From JBJMQS01 sp045802605 (GTDB taxonomy: Bacteria; Planctomycetota; Planctomycetia; Gemmatales; Gemmataceae): 64,000 nt of DNA. The position numbers and the translations under genes were made by a program. Below are positions 17,834-27,082 of the stretch, piece by piece; positions within the stretch are counted from its first letter, which is position 1; every line of letters starts with the position of its first letter. The stretch covers positions 1-64,000 of the forward strand of contig JBJMQS010000037.1 of assembly GCA_045802605.1 (NCBI GenBank). Reading direction: 5' to 3'. The notes under the pieces were generated by a model. The model did no database searches and was not told the DNA's origin. It was given only the letters and a program-made list of their open reading frames with translations.

Positions 17834-20101
17834 GTGCAGGCATTTCAAGTTGGCCACGCCTTCGGCAATCGAACACTCACCCTTGAGACAGGTAAACTCG
17901 CCAAACAAGCCCATGGCTCGGTCGTTGTTCGGCTTGGAGACACCATGGTGCTCGCCGCCGCCGTCGAAGGCAAGGCGGACCCGACCCGCGATTTCTTCCC
18001 GCTGACGATGGACTACCGCGAAAAGACCTATGCGGCCGGCAAGTTCCCCGGCGGATTCATCAAGCGCGAAACCCGGCCGACGACCAAGGAGACGCTGACC
18101 TCGCGGCTCTGCGATCGGCCAGTTCGTCCGCTGTTTCCCACCGGCTACATGAACGAAGTCCAGGTGATGATGAGCACCTTGGCGGCCGACAAGGACAATG
18201 ACCCGGACGTGCTGGCAATGATCGGTGCGGCTGCGGCACTGTATGTCTCGCACATTCCGCTGCAAAAGGCTGTCGGCGCGTGCCGCGTGGCCCATGTCGA
18301 TGGTCAGTTCATTGCGTTCCCGACGTATCACCAGCTCGAAGAGAGCGACCTCGACCTGATCATCTCAGGCACGCGAGAAAACGTGGCAATGATCGAGGGC
18401 TTTGCCCGCGAAATGACTGAAGACAGGATGCTCGAAGCGATCATGTTTGGCCACGAGACGTGCGTGCAGGTGATCGAGCTCATCGAGCAGTTGCGCCGCG
18501 AGGCGGGGATCGGCGAACACCCGGCTCCGGAATTGAAGCCGGAAAGCCAACTGCCGGCACTGCTGAAGAATCGTTTCTACGATTCGCTGAAGAAGGCGAA
18601 AGTCACCGAAGGTAAGATCGCACGCAAAGATGCGGTCAAGGAGATCGTCGAGACAGCGGTCAGCGAGTTCGTCAAAGAAGGCGGCGAACACACCGAGGGC
18701 CAGGTCAAGGCCGCGATGTACGCTCTCGAAGAGCGAGTCGTCCGCGATCTGCTCTTGGAAGGCAAGCGGCTTGATGGCCGCTCGATGACGCAAATTCGCA
18801 ACATCGCTTGTGAAGTTGGGTTACTTCCCCGGGTGCACGGCTCAGCCCTGTTCCAACGCGGCGAAACGCAGGCGCTCGTCACTGCAGTTTTGGGCACGGT
18901 GGCGGACGAGCAACGCGTCGATGGCCTCATGGATGAGTACTCCAAGAAGTTTTACCTCGATTACAACTTCCCGCCGTTCTCGGTCGGCGAAGTGAAGCCG
19001 ATTCGCGGGCCAGGCCGGCGCGAGATTGGCCACGGCATGCTGGCCGAGCGTTCGCTCAAGAGCGTGATTCCCGCCGGGGACAAGTTCCCATACACGATCC
19101 GCTTGGTCTCCGACATTTTGGAGTCCAATGGTAGCTCGAGCATGGCTTCGGTCTGCGGCGGCACCTTGGCCATGATGGATGCCGGCGTGCCGATCGTGCG
19201 ACCCGTCGCAGGCATCTCGATCGGCTTGGTGAAAGAAGGCAAAGAGTTCCAGCTTCTCACCGACATCATGGGCGACGAAGATCACTTCGGCGACATGGAC
19301 TTCAAGGTGGCCGGCACGCAGAACGGCATCTGCGGCATCCAGCTCGACCTCAAAATCGAAGGCATTGACCGCGAGATCATTGCAGCGACGCTGGCGCAGG
19401 CGAAAATCGCTCGCATCGAAATTCTCCGACACATGTTGCGAGCGATCATGCGTCCGCGGGGTGAAATCAGCCAGTACGCTCCGCGGCTGTTGCAGATCAA
19501 GATCAACCCCGAGAAGATCGGTGCCCTCATCGGCCCCGGCGGCAAGAACATCAAGGGTATCCAAGAGCAGACCGGCGCGAAGATTGACATCCAGGACGAC
19601 GGCACTGTCTCGATTGCTCACTCGGATGCAGCCGGCGCGGAAGCGGCCAAGCTGCGAGTCGAAGCGATCACCCAAGAAGTGCAAGTGGGCCGGGTGTACG
19701 AGGGCAAGGTTTCCTCAGTCAAAGACTTCGGTGCATTTATCGAAATCCTGCCCGGCCGCGATGGCCTTTGCCACATCAGCGAGCTTTCTGACGGCTACGT
19801 GGGCCGAGTCGAGGATGTGTGCAAGCCAGGCGACATCATGCGAGTGAAAGTAATCTCGATCGACGACCAAGACCGTGTGAAACTCTCACGAAAGGCTTTG
19901 CTACGTGAAGAGGGCGGCGGCGGTGGCGGCGAGATGGGTGCCGAAGGGCCTCCGCCCATGATGGACGACCGGCAGCGCGACGATCGGCCCCGGGAAGACC
20001 GGCCGCGAGGCCCGCGGCGCGATGATCGCGGCGACCGTGGCCCGCGCCATGGCGGTGGCGGCGGACGCCCGCCACGTGAACACTCACGCGGCCGAGATTA
20101 A
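17834..20101 (+). CDS. pnp: Polyribonucleotide nucleotidyltransferase (PNPase)
   Basis: The 755-residue phosphorolytic 3'-5' exoribonuclease shows all expected parts: the first RNase PH domain (about 1-210, with KFPGGFIKRE and CDRPVRPLFP), a helical segment, the second RNase PH domain (about 310-550), a KH domain (IGALIGPGGKNIKGI) and an S1 domain (GRVYEGKVSSVKDFGAFIEI). A low-complexity tail rich in Gly, Arg and Asp follows from about residue 695. It begins with GTG, preceded by GAGGA at 17822-17826. It is part of the rpsO-pnp unit and probably works in RNA turnover with RNase E-type complexes. Confidence 0.96.
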   Translation: MQAFQVGHAFGNRTLTLETGKLAKQAHGSVVVRLGDTMVLAAAVEGKADPTRDFFPLTMDYREKTYAAGKFPGGFIKRETRPTTKETLTSRLCDRPVRPLFPTGYMNEVQVMMSTLAADKDNDPDVLAMIGAAAALYVSHIPLQKAVGACRVAHVDGQFIAFPTYHQLEESDLDLIISGTRENVAMIEGFAREMTEDRMLEAIMFGHETCVQVIELIEQLRREAGIGEHPAPELKPESQLPALLKNRFYDSLKKAKVTEGKIARKDAVKEIVETAVSEFVKEGGEHTEGQVKAAMYALEERVVRDLLLEGKRLDGRSMTQIRNIACEVGLLPRVHGSALFQRGETQALVTAVLGTVADEQRVDGLMDEYSKKFYLDYNFPPFSVGEVKPIRGPGRREIGHGMLAERSLKSVIPAGDKFPYTIRLVSDILESNGSSSMASVCGGTLAMMDAGVPIVRPVAGISIGLVKEGKEFQLLTDIMGDEDHFGDMDFKVAGTQNGICGIQLDLKIEGIDREIIAATLAQAKIARIEILRHMLRAIMRPRGEISQYAPRLLQIKINPEKIGALIGPGGKNIKGIQEQTGAKIDIQDDGTVSIAHSDAAGAEAAKLRVEAITQEVQVGRVYEGKVSSVKDFGAFIEILPGRDGLCHISELSDGYVGRVEDVCKPGDIMRVKVISIDDQDRVKLSRKALLREEGGGGGGEMGAEGPPPMMDDRQRDDRPREDRPRGPRRDDRGDRGPRHGGGGGRPPREHSRGRD

Positions 20102-20110
20102 AGTGGAATA

Positions 20111-20172
20111 AACGAGCCGGAAGCGTTAGCGACGGTGTTTAGCAGGACCGCCGCTAACGCTTCCGGCTCGTT
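20111..20172. repeat. Palindrome after pnp
   Basis: Perfect 21-base arms (AACGAGCCGGAAGCGTTAGCG at 20111-20131 and its reverse complement at 20152-20172) around a 20-base loop, placed nine bases after the pnp stop. It could stabilise or end the pnp transcript, but there is no T tract, so intrinsic termination is uncertain. Confidence 0.7.
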
Positions 20173-20189
20173 ACATCCGTTGATGCGCC

Positions 20190-20891
20190 ATGCCTACCGA
20201 TGCTGTTTCCTCTTCGCAGTATGCCGAGTTGGCTGAACTCGCGGGCGGGTTCATCCACGAAATCAAGAACCATCTCTCGACGCTCGGCCTCAATTTGCAA
20301 ATGCTCGCCGAGGATGTGCAGAACCCTGAGACGCAGCGCGAGCGGCGGATTCACAACCGCGTTGATCGATTGCAGGCTGAATGTACGCGACTGCTGGATA
20401 TCTCCAACGATTTCTTGCGGTTTGCTCGCATCAAGGACCTCGATCGCAAGTCGACGTCGCTTGGCGAAGTGATGGACGAGATGCTCGATTTCTTCGGGCC
20501 CACCGCGAAGCAAGCGAACATTACAATCAAGTCGTACGTCCCGGCGGATTTGCCGTGCGTGCCATTGGATGTCGAGCAATTCAAGCAAGCGATTCTGAAT
20601 TTGCTGTTGAACACTGAGCAGGCCATGGCGAGCGGAGGCGAGTTAACGATTCTTGCGGCCTGCGACTCAAACGGAGTGCGAGTTGAGCTGATCGACACCG
20701 GCCCCGGCATAGCGCCTGAGACGTTGGCCAAAGTGTTCAAGCCATTCTTCACGACCAAGGCAGGCGGGAATGGTCTGGGGTTGCCGATCACGCGCAAGAT
20801 CGTCGAAGCGCACGGTGGGCGGCTGGACGTGCAAAGTGAATTGGGCAAAGGCACAAAGTTTACACTGTGGCTTCCCTGCGAGGGGTCGTAA
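20190..20891 (+). CDS. Soluble sensor histidine kinase without a sensor domain
   Basis: The 233-residue protein is a bare transmitter. A HisKA helix carries the phospho-accepting His23 in GGFIHEIKNHLSTL, and the ATPase domain has an N box (NLLLNTEQA), G1 box (DTGPGIAPE), F box (FKPFFTTK) and G2 box (GNGLGLPI). There is no membrane segment and no PAS, GAF or HAMP region. The arrangement resembles the catalytic half of NtrB-like kinases, so it may depend on a partner protein for input. No response regulator is adjacent; the nearest is the REC-GGDEF protein at 27083, and a link is only speculation. Confidence 0.9.
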   Translation: MPTDAVSSSQYAELAELAGGFIHEIKNHLSTLGLNLQMLAEDVQNPETQRERRIHNRVDRLQAECTRLLDISNDFLRFARIKDLDRKSTSLGEVMDEMLDFFGPTAKQANITIKSYVPADLPCVPLDVEQFKQAILNLLLNTEQAMASGGELTILAACDSNGVRVELIDTGPGIAPETLAKVFKPFFTTKAGGNGLGLPITRKIVEAHGGRLDVQSELGKGTKFTLWLPCEGS

Positions 20892-20979
20892 GAGTTAACC
20901 GCAGAGACGCAGAGGAAAACCAGAGAAGAACTCTTCTCCCTATTTCCTACGCGATCTCTGCGTCTCTGCGGTTAACTCT
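20891..20979. repeat. Palindrome of the ACCGCAGAGA family, copy 1
   Basis: Perfect 24-base arms (20891-20914 and 20956-20979) between the convergent histidine kinase and 2-methylcitrate synthase genes, touching the stop codon of the latter. Family members at 46533-46611 and 51472-51561 have different arm sequences that each pair perfectly. It may act as a bidirectional terminator. Confidence 0.75.
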
Positions 20980-22106
20980 TATCCGCGTTTTGCAATCGGC
21001 ACGACGCTGCGTACATCTTGCCCGATGTACTTGCCGCGGGGTCGGATCAAGCGGTTCTTCGCCGATTGCTCGATGATGTGTGCGGCCCAGCCGGTGATTC
21101 GGCTCATCACGAAGATCGGCGTGTAGATCGGGATCTCTAAGCCAAGTGCGTGATATAGCCGGCCCGCAGGCCAATCCAGATTCGGGTACATGTTCTTTTC
21201 GCGGGCCATCACGGTCTCAATGATCTCAGCCGTCTTCTCGGCATCCGTCGTCCCGGCTGCGGTCGCCATTTGCGCGGCAAACGCTTTGAGCACACCGGCC
21301 CGCACGTCGCCTGACTTGTAAACACGATGGCCGAAGCCCATGATTCGCTCTTTGCGAGCGAGCGTATCCATCAGCCACTTTTCGGCTTTCTCCGAGCCAC
21401 CGGCGGCCCGAATCACATCCATGACTTTTTCATTGGCCCCGCCATGCAGCCGGCCTTTCAAAGCGCCGATCGCACCGACGACACCAGCGTGCAGGTCGGC
21501 TTCGGTGGAGACAATCACACGCGCGGCGAATGTGGAGGCGTTGTATTCGTGCTCCGCATAAAGGATGAGCGAGACGTCGAAGGCCTTAACCTCTTCCGGC
21601 GACGCCTCGCGGCCGCGAATCAGGTAGAGGAAGTGAGCGGCTGAGGTTAAGTCCGAGCGCGGTGCTACATTGGGCCGGCCTCGGCTGGCGTGAAATTGCG
21701 CCGCGACGGCGAGCGGAATTTGAGCGTAGAGCCGTTCCGCTTTCCGAAGATTCGCTTCGGTCGAGTTGTCTTCCAGGTCCGGGTCATAACTCGCGAGGAT
21801 GCTCACGGCCGAGCGCAACACGTCCATGGGCACCGCGTTCTTCGGCAGTTCACCGAAGAGTTTTTGCAATGGCTCCGGCAGCTTCCGTGCCCCGGCGATG
21901 CGCTTTTGAAAAGCTTCTAACTCTTTGGCCTTCGGCAGTTCGCCGTAGAGGAGCAGATAGGCGACCTCATCGAAGCTGCAATGCTCGCAAAGCTCGGTCA
22001 CGGGATAGCCGCGATATCGAAGACCACCTTCAACGGTGGAGATGGCCGATTCGCCGGCGATGACGCCTTCGAGGCCGGGGGAGTACGTTTCTGTTGCAGT
22101 GCTCAT
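20979..22106 (-). CDS. prpC: 2-methylcitrate synthase / citrate synthase
   Basis: The 375-residue length matches the short, hexameric or dimeric citrate synthase group that includes 2-methylcitrate synthase. Visible active-site regions are HEYNASTFAARV, LHGGANEKV, MGFGHRVYKSGD and PNLDWPAGRLYHALG. It condenses oxaloacetate with propionyl-CoA or acetyl-CoA. The ATG is preceded by AAGGA. It follows a methylisocitrate lyase gene after 51 bases on the same strand, which favours the methylcitrate (propionate) cycle over the TCA cycle. No prpD homologue is adjacent. Sequence alone cannot exclude that it serves as the main citrate synthase. Confidence 0.85.
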   Translation of the reverse strand: MSTATETYSPGLEGVIAGESAISTVEGGLRYRGYPVTELCEHCSFDEVAYLLLYGELPKAKELEAFQKRIAGARKLPEPLQKLFGELPKNAVPMDVLRSAVSILASYDPDLEDNSTEANLRKAERLYAQIPLAVAAQFHASRGRPNVAPRSDLTSAAHFLYLIRGREASPEEVKAFDVSLILYAEHEYNASTFAARVIVSTEADLHAGVVGAIGALKGRLHGGANEKVMDVIRAAGGSEKAEKWLMDTLARKERIMGFGHRVYKSGDVRAGVLKAFAAQMATAAGTTDAEKTAEIIETVMAREKNMYPNLDWPAGRLYHALGLEIPIYTPIFVMSRITGWAAHIIEQSAKNRLIRPRGKYIGQDVRSVVPIAKRG

Positions 22107-22157
22107 GGGGCCGTCCTTAGTCTGAACCCGTAGGTGATCACGTCTATGCGTGCCACC

Positions 22158-23024
22158 CTACTTGCCGAAATAGCTCTTATCTCGCTCTTCATATCCAGTG
22201 TAGCTAAGCAAATCGTAGAGGCTCGCACGGGTGAGCATCTTCGACACCGCGGCCTGTTGGCTGCCCGCTCGTGCGACCTCGGCGAACAATTCTTCCACAG
22301 CCTTGAGTGCGGTACGAAGTGACGACACCGGGAACAGAATGAGGCGATAGCCAAGCTTGGCAAGAGTGGCCGCGTCTAGAAGCGGGCTCTTGCCGAACTC
22401 GGTCATATTGGCGAGCAGCAAACCGGGCGATTCTTTGGCGAATTGACCGAATTCGTCGGCCGTCTCCAGAGCTTCGGAGAAAATGGCGTCGGCGCCAGCG
22501 GCGCGGTAGCGATTGGCCCGCTCGACTGCATCGGCGAACCCGTTCACGCCGCGAGCGTCAGTCCGGGCGATGATGAAAAAGGATTTATCTTTCCGGGCGG
22601 CGACCGCGGCGCGAATCTTCGCTTCCATCATGGCGGGTTCAACAAGCGCTTTGCCCGACAGATGACCGCAACGTTTCGGCATCACTTGATCTTCCAAGTG
22701 AATTCCCGCTGCGCCTGCTTCTTCGAACAGTTGCACGGTGCGTTCGACATTGAGGGCTTCGCCGAATCCTGTGTCGGCGTCGGAAATCAAAGGGAGGGAA
22801 GTGGCCCGGGTGATTGCCCGTGCCGCCTCCACAAACTCCGTCAGCGTGACAAGGCCGACGTCAGGTAATGCCAGAGTAGCGGAGAGGGCGGCGCCGGAGA
22901 GGTACACGGCTTTGAAGCCGGCTCGCTCCGCCATGCGGGCGACGAGCGGGTTGAAAACGCCGGGCAGCATTACCGGTCCGGCATCCAGTGCCGAACGCAG
23001 CCGCGCTCCAGCGGATTGTGGCAT
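22158..23024 (-). CDS. prpB: Methylisocitrate lyase (PEP mutase / isocitrate lyase superfamily)
   Basis: The protein, 288 residues from the preferred start, carries the superfamily features. These are metal-binding Asp in ISDADTGFG, HLEDQ and the catalytic loop KRCGH. In the 290-residue numbering from the upstream GTG, KRCGH is at 119-123. It should cleave 2-methylisocitrate into pyruvate and succinate. The ATG at 23024 is chosen over the GTG two codons earlier because GAGG lies seven bases before it. It is the first gene of a two-gene unit with prpC. Other superfamily members, such as oxaloacetate decarboxylases, are possible, but the KRCGH loop and the neighbour support PrpB. Confidence 0.88.
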   Translation of the reverse strand: MPQSAGARLRSALDAGPVMLPGVFNPLVARMAERAGFKAVYLSGAALSATLALPDVGLVTLTEFVEAARAITRATSLPLISDADTGFGEALNVERTVQLFEEAGAAGIHLEDQVMPKRCGHLSGKALVEPAMMEAKIRAAVAARKDKSFFIIARTDARGVNGFADAVERANRYRAAGADAIFSEALETADEFGQFAKESPGLLLANMTEFGKSPLLDAATLAKLGYRLILFPVSSLRTALKAVEELFAEVARAGSQQAAVSKMLTRASLYDLLSYTGYEERDKSYFGK

Positions 23025-23098
23025 GTTCACACCTCAACTGGCGACGAAGTGAGTTTTAGGGACTTGTTGAACAATTGAAAATAAGCATCGACGCCGGC

Positions 23099-25465
23099 TT
23101 AATTCTGCCGCGCCATTTCGACGAGCTTCTTGACCCAGTATTCGCGGACGAATTGTTCGCTTTGGCCGTGAAACTCGCTGTCGGGGATTTTGTCCAACGC
23201 GGTTCGCAAACGCTCCATCGTATCCAGGGCTTTGTCTTTCTGATTCAGGCAGGTGTACTGACAGTTCCACAATTCCTTCAGCGCTTTTAGTCCTTCGACC
23301 TTGCCTTCGTAACGGCGGGCCAGCTCTTCGTACAGGCCGGCCGCCTCCGCATAGCGGCCGGCGAAGTAAATCATTTCGGTTTTGCCGAACGATGAACGGC
23401 GGAGCATCTCCGCCTCCACCGGGTTGAGTGACATTTGCTTGGGAAGCAAGGCGGCTTCGACGGCGGCGAACTGTTCGCCGGCAGCGGCGATATTGTCCAA
23501 ATACTTCTTTTGCGTTGACTCACGCTGCGGATCATTCGGCGGCAGCTTTGATAGTTCCGCAAAAACTGCGGTGGCGCGGTTCCAGACACATAGTGCGAGC
23601 CGATAGTGGCCGCGCACCGCGAGGGTACTCTGCGGGTACTCTTGCAGAGCACCACGCAATCGGGGTTCGGCGGTCGCATATTCTTGGCGTTCGTAGGCGA
23701 TGTCGGCCATGCCGTAGACGGTCAACTCCTGCACGGCCGGGTCCGGTTGAACCGCTTGTCGAAGCTCGCTCAAGTTTTCTTGCAGCATCTTCTCCGCATC
23801 GTCGAACTTCACGCGAGCGGCGAGCTCATACTGAATGCGAACCGCCTCTTCGACCTTTGGATCATTACTGATGGCAGCGTCGCGGCGCGCATCGGTGAGT
23901 TCGATTTGCGCGAGTTGATAGCGGGCCCGGAACCGCCAGGGAGGATCCATGGTGAGGCACTTCTGATAGGCGGACCTTGCAGCGACTAGGTCCTTGAGAT
24001 TTTCCTGCACCTGGCCCGTGGCGTACCATGCCTCCGCGACGCGAGCTGGATCGGCGTAACCGTGCAACGGCACGAGTCGATTGAGGGCATCAAGTGCCAT
24101 CGCGTAATCGCGGCCGGCTGAAGCGGCCTGCGCTGCCGACCAGAGGCGGTACACGATGACGGGCCCCCGCGCAGCTTCGGACCCCGCGGCGAGAAATGCC
24201 TTGGCAGCTTCAACTTGTTGCACGGAGGCTTGATCAATCTGCCCGGCCTGAACGAACGCATCGGCCCACGCCGCACAAAGTTGCCCGCGAAGTTCCATCG
24301 CCCGACCGCCCGTGGCCACTCGACTGTAGACATTTGCGAATTCAATGGCGGATGCGAAGTCATTCGCAGTTTTCAATTGTTCGCAAGCTTGTTCAAAGAT
24401 CGCTTTTAAGTCGTCGCTCGAGAGGACTTGGCTTTGAAAGGTCGCTCCCGGCGGTACCGCTTCCTGGAGCTTTTGCATGGCACGCTTGGTATCCGAGATC
24501 GCGCACAGCTCGGCGATCCGAATAGCGGCCGCCCGGCCCCAATCACCGTTTGGATCGACTGCCTGCGCTTCTTCCAATTTCAATAATGCGACCGGTTGCT
24601 GAGTATGTGCCAGCGCCAGCCCCAGCCCATAGCGAGCGTGAGCTTTGTCGCTGGGGTTTAAACGAGCATCGTTACTCACGGCATCCCAAGCGCGGACCGC
24701 GCCCGGCCAATCGTTGGAGACTTCGAAGCATCGCGCTAGGAGCATACTGGCAGCAAATGCAATCTCCGAAGGTGCATCGGGGCCGACGCGGCTGAGCACC
24801 ACCCGCGCTTCCTTGGCGTTGCCGGCAGCGATCATGAGTTCGCCAAGCCGCAAGCGAGTGTTGGCCAACTTGGCGGGGTCCATGCCCGGTGGGGCGTGTG
24901 CCAACTGTTGCTTCGTCGCCTCGATGATGCCGGCTTGATCGTTAAGCCGTTGATACGCTTCGATCAGAACGCCGTACGCGTCGTACGGATTATCGGAAGC
25001 GTCGGCGATCTTGTTGAGGGCGCCGACAACAAGGTGCGGGTCAGCGTTTGTGCTCAACCAAACCTTCGAGAGCCGAAAGATCAATCGATTACGATCCGCT
25101 TCGGGCACGCCATTCTTGTCCGCTTCTTCGAAATGGTGCCGTGCTTTTGCGGTGTCGTCAGTAGTGTTCTTCTCCTGATAGGCCCAGCCGAGCAAATAAT
25201 GCGCCTCGCCGAGCAGACGCGAAGGCAACTCAGTGCGCTCGATAATCTGTTCGGCCCGCGCTATCGCGCCTTCAAGGTCAACCGGTGTTGCTGCCAGCGC
25301 GGCCCGCGCCTCGGTCAGCAGATGGTCCGGCGAATGTGGGCTATGCTTGGCGACTTCGCCTTCGAAGAAATACATCCCCGCCGCCGCCATGCAGCCGAGC
25401 AGGAAGATGGGCACTTGCCAGAGATGCGTGTTACGGGCCGTATCCTTGGCCATGACCGGATCCAT
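23099..25465 (-). CDS. Membrane-anchored TPR-repeat protein
   Basis: The 788-residue protein has one hydrophobic segment near the N-terminus (LWQVPIFLLGCMAAAGMYFF, about residues 15-34). The rest is a long series of helical pairs with TPR character, for example HYLLGWAYQEKN, LRLGELMIAAGN, AWYATGQVQENL and RGHYRLALCVWNRA. The repeat domain probably lies outside the cytoplasm and mediates protein contacts. No catalytic motif is seen. An in-frame ATG four codons further in (25453) is an equally possible start. It precedes the prpB-prpC pair on the same strand with 75 bases between, but a functional link is not evident. Confidence 0.75.
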   Translation of the reverse strand: MDPVMAKDTARNTHLWQVPIFLLGCMAAAGMYFFEGEVAKHSPHSPDHLLTEARAALAATPVDLEGAIARAEQIIERTELPSRLLGEAHYLLGWAYQEKNTTDDTAKARHHFEEADKNGVPEADRNRLIFRLSKVWLSTNADPHLVVGALNKIADASDNPYDAYGVLIEAYQRLNDQAGIIEATKQQLAHAPPGMDPAKLANTRLRLGELMIAAGNAKEARVVLSRVGPDAPSEIAFAASMLLARCFEVSNDWPGAVRAWDAVSNDARLNPSDKAHARYGLGLALAHTQQPVALLKLEEAQAVDPNGDWGRAAAIRIAELCAISDTKRAMQKLQEAVPPGATFQSQVLSSDDLKAIFEQACEQLKTANDFASAIEFANVYSRVATGGRAMELRGQLCAAWADAFVQAGQIDQASVQQVEAAKAFLAAGSEAARGPVIVYRLWSAAQAASAGRDYAMALDALNRLVPLHGYADPARVAEAWYATGQVQENLKDLVAARSAYQKCLTMDPPWRFRARYQLAQIELTDARRDAAISNDPKVEEAVRIQYELAARVKFDDAEKMLQENLSELRQAVQPDPAVQELTVYGMADIAYERQEYATAEPRLRGALQEYPQSTLAVRGHYRLALCVWNRATAVFAELSKLPPNDPQRESTQKKYLDNIAAAGEQFAAVEAALLPKQMSLNPVEAEMLRRSSFGKTEMIYFAGRYAEAAGLYEELARRYEGKVEGLKALKELWNCQYTCLNQKDKALDTMERLRTALDKIPDSEFHGQSEQFVREYWVKKLVEMARQN

Positions 25466-25576
25466 CCGGGTGAAAAGGTGTACCGCCCGGCGCAGGCCGG
25501 TACCGGCCGGATAACTTGGCAGAATCAGGGGTTGGGGTCAAGGCCAAGCAAAAGCAGCTAGGGGGGCTAGACCAAC

Positions 25577-25602
25577 AAAAAACCCCGGACGAAGTCCGGG
25601 GT
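25577..25602 (-). terminator. Rho-independent terminator of the sigma factor gene
   Basis: Read on the minus strand, ACCCCGGAC and GTCCGGGGT pair perfectly over a short TTC loop and are followed directly by six T residues, 27 bases after the sigma-factor stop. This is a textbook intrinsic terminator. Confidence 0.92.
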
Positions 25603-25628
25603 CGTCTGTTTTTCTTCTCACCAGCGAA

Positions 25629-26663
25629 CTACTCGAGCAGCAAGCTGGGATCCCAGCCGACACGCTCCGCGGAAGCTCGCAGTTTCTCGAGCGCCCGATT
25701 CTGAATCTGCCGGACTCGCTCCTTGCTGATGCGGAGCAGGTGGCCGATTTGCCGGAGGCTGTGGGAACCGGTGCCGGTCAGCCCGAAGCGCAGGTCGAGG
25801 ACCTTGCGTTCGCGGGGCCGGAGGTTCTCCATCAGGAACGTGAGCGCTTCGAGCCGCTCATTGTTGTTTTGCAGCGTTTGCGTGTTCGTATCCGGCATCG
25901 CTTCGGTGAGCTTGAAGTCGCTGTCGTCATCGAGGACGGCATTCAAGCTGACCGGCGTACGAGTGGCCGTTTGCAAATGCGTGAGGTGTTCAAGACTCGA
26001 ACCCGTTCGCGAAGCCAACTCTTGCGGGCTGGGCAGGTGCTTTCCCCCGTGCGCGAGTGCTTCGGATTCTTGCTGGAGCAAACCGAGCTCTTGCAAGTGG
26101 TGCGGGCTCAGCGACACGAGATGGCTCTGGCGAGCCACCGCGATCTGCAGTGTCTGGCGAATCCACCATGTGGCATAGGTGGCGAGCCGGGTGCCGTGAC
26201 TCACGTCGAATCGGTCGATCGCTTGCATCAAGCCGCAAACGGCTTCTTGCAACAAGTCCGCATAGCTGAGGGCGTGGTGGCGGAAGCGTTTGGCAACGTG
26301 CGCGGCCAAGCGAATGTTGGCCGAGGCCAGCCGGTGCTTGTAATGGACATAACGATCGTGGAGCCGGCGGACTGAAGTCACCGAGCGGATTTCTGGTTTG
26401 TCGCAGTTGTCGCGGATGAACTGGGCCATCGGCCACGGCTCGAGGGCGGGGCGGTGAGCCCGCATCGAGGGGAAGTGCCGGATCATCGTGCGGACGAGTT
26501 CGCTTTTGCAGTCCCAGAAGTTTGTGAGCAGCTCTCGCTCTTCCTCCGGCGTCAGAAGATCGGAGGAGAATGTCACTCCTACCGAGGTCTCATGCTTAAC
26601 GCCTGATGTGACGAGGTGCCGGTTCTTCTTGGGTGTCGGTTGTGGCTTCTGCTGAACAGCCAT
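25629..26663 (-). CDS. RNA polymerase sigma factor, sigma-70 family
   Basis: The 344-residue factor has region 2 at about 113-174 (LSYADLLQEAVCGLMQAIDRFDVSHGTRLATYATWWIRQTL split by conserved positions), a region 3 segment, and region 4 at about 275-326 (RPRERKVLDLRFGL and KERVRQIQNRALEKLR, a helix-turn-helix). Region 1.1 is absent and the N-terminal 100 residues are unlike the RpoD of other phyla, so it is probably an alternative group 2 or 3 factor. The ATG at 26663 is chosen over the one at 26711 because GGAAGG stands seven bases upstream. It is a single gene with its own terminator; its regulon is unknown. Confidence 0.88.
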   Translation of the reverse strand: MAVQQKPQPTPKKNRHLVTSGVKHETSVGVTFSSDLLTPEEERELLTNFWDCKSELVRTMIRHFPSMRAHRPALEPWPMAQFIRDNCDKPEIRSVTSVRRLHDRYVHYKHRLASANIRLAAHVAKRFRHHALSYADLLQEAVCGLMQAIDRFDVSHGTRLATYATWWIRQTLQIAVARQSHLVSLSPHHLQELGLLQQESEALAHGGKHLPSPQELASRTGSSLEHLTHLQTATRTPVSLNAVLDDDSDFKLTEAMPDTNTQTLQNNNERLEALTFLMENLRPRERKVLDLRFGLTGTGSHSLRQIGHLLRISKERVRQIQNRALEKLRASAERVGWDPSLLLE

Positions 26664-27082
26664 GTTGTTCCTTCCGAGCGAAAGAATGTTTGGAAGGGTG
26701 ATTGCATGCACCGCGACGAGACGACAAGAAACCCCGAACTATCAATTGCCGTGGCATTGATGTTGTCGCCGGGTCTGTCCGCTCCAGAAAATGGAGCTCA
26801 AGTCTCGAGAGTCGCGGGCGATTTCGGCCGGCCCAGCACAATTGCCGGGTTGGGTTCGGCCGATGGCCCCCTTCGGTCCCGTTTATTAGCTACCGGATTC
26901 TAAAGGCTATCGAATGACGCTTCAAGCGACTTTTGCAAAAAGTTCAAGATTTTCCGAAGGAATCGATTTGTCCGACAAAAACGTCTCCCCACCCTCGAAA
27001 TCGACATACCTTAACCAATCGGACTGAAGCCACAGACCGCATACTCTGACATACCATTAAGACCGATGCGACAGGAACGCCC
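26664..27082. other. Divergent intergenic region
   Basis: About 420 bases separate the divergently transcribed sigma factor and REC-GGDEF genes and should hold both promoters. I found no convincing promoter consensus. A short imperfect palindrome (ACTTTTGCAAAAAGT) lies near 26930, and AGGAACGCCC at 27073-27082 is the ribosome-binding site of the GGDEF gene. Confidence 0.5.
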
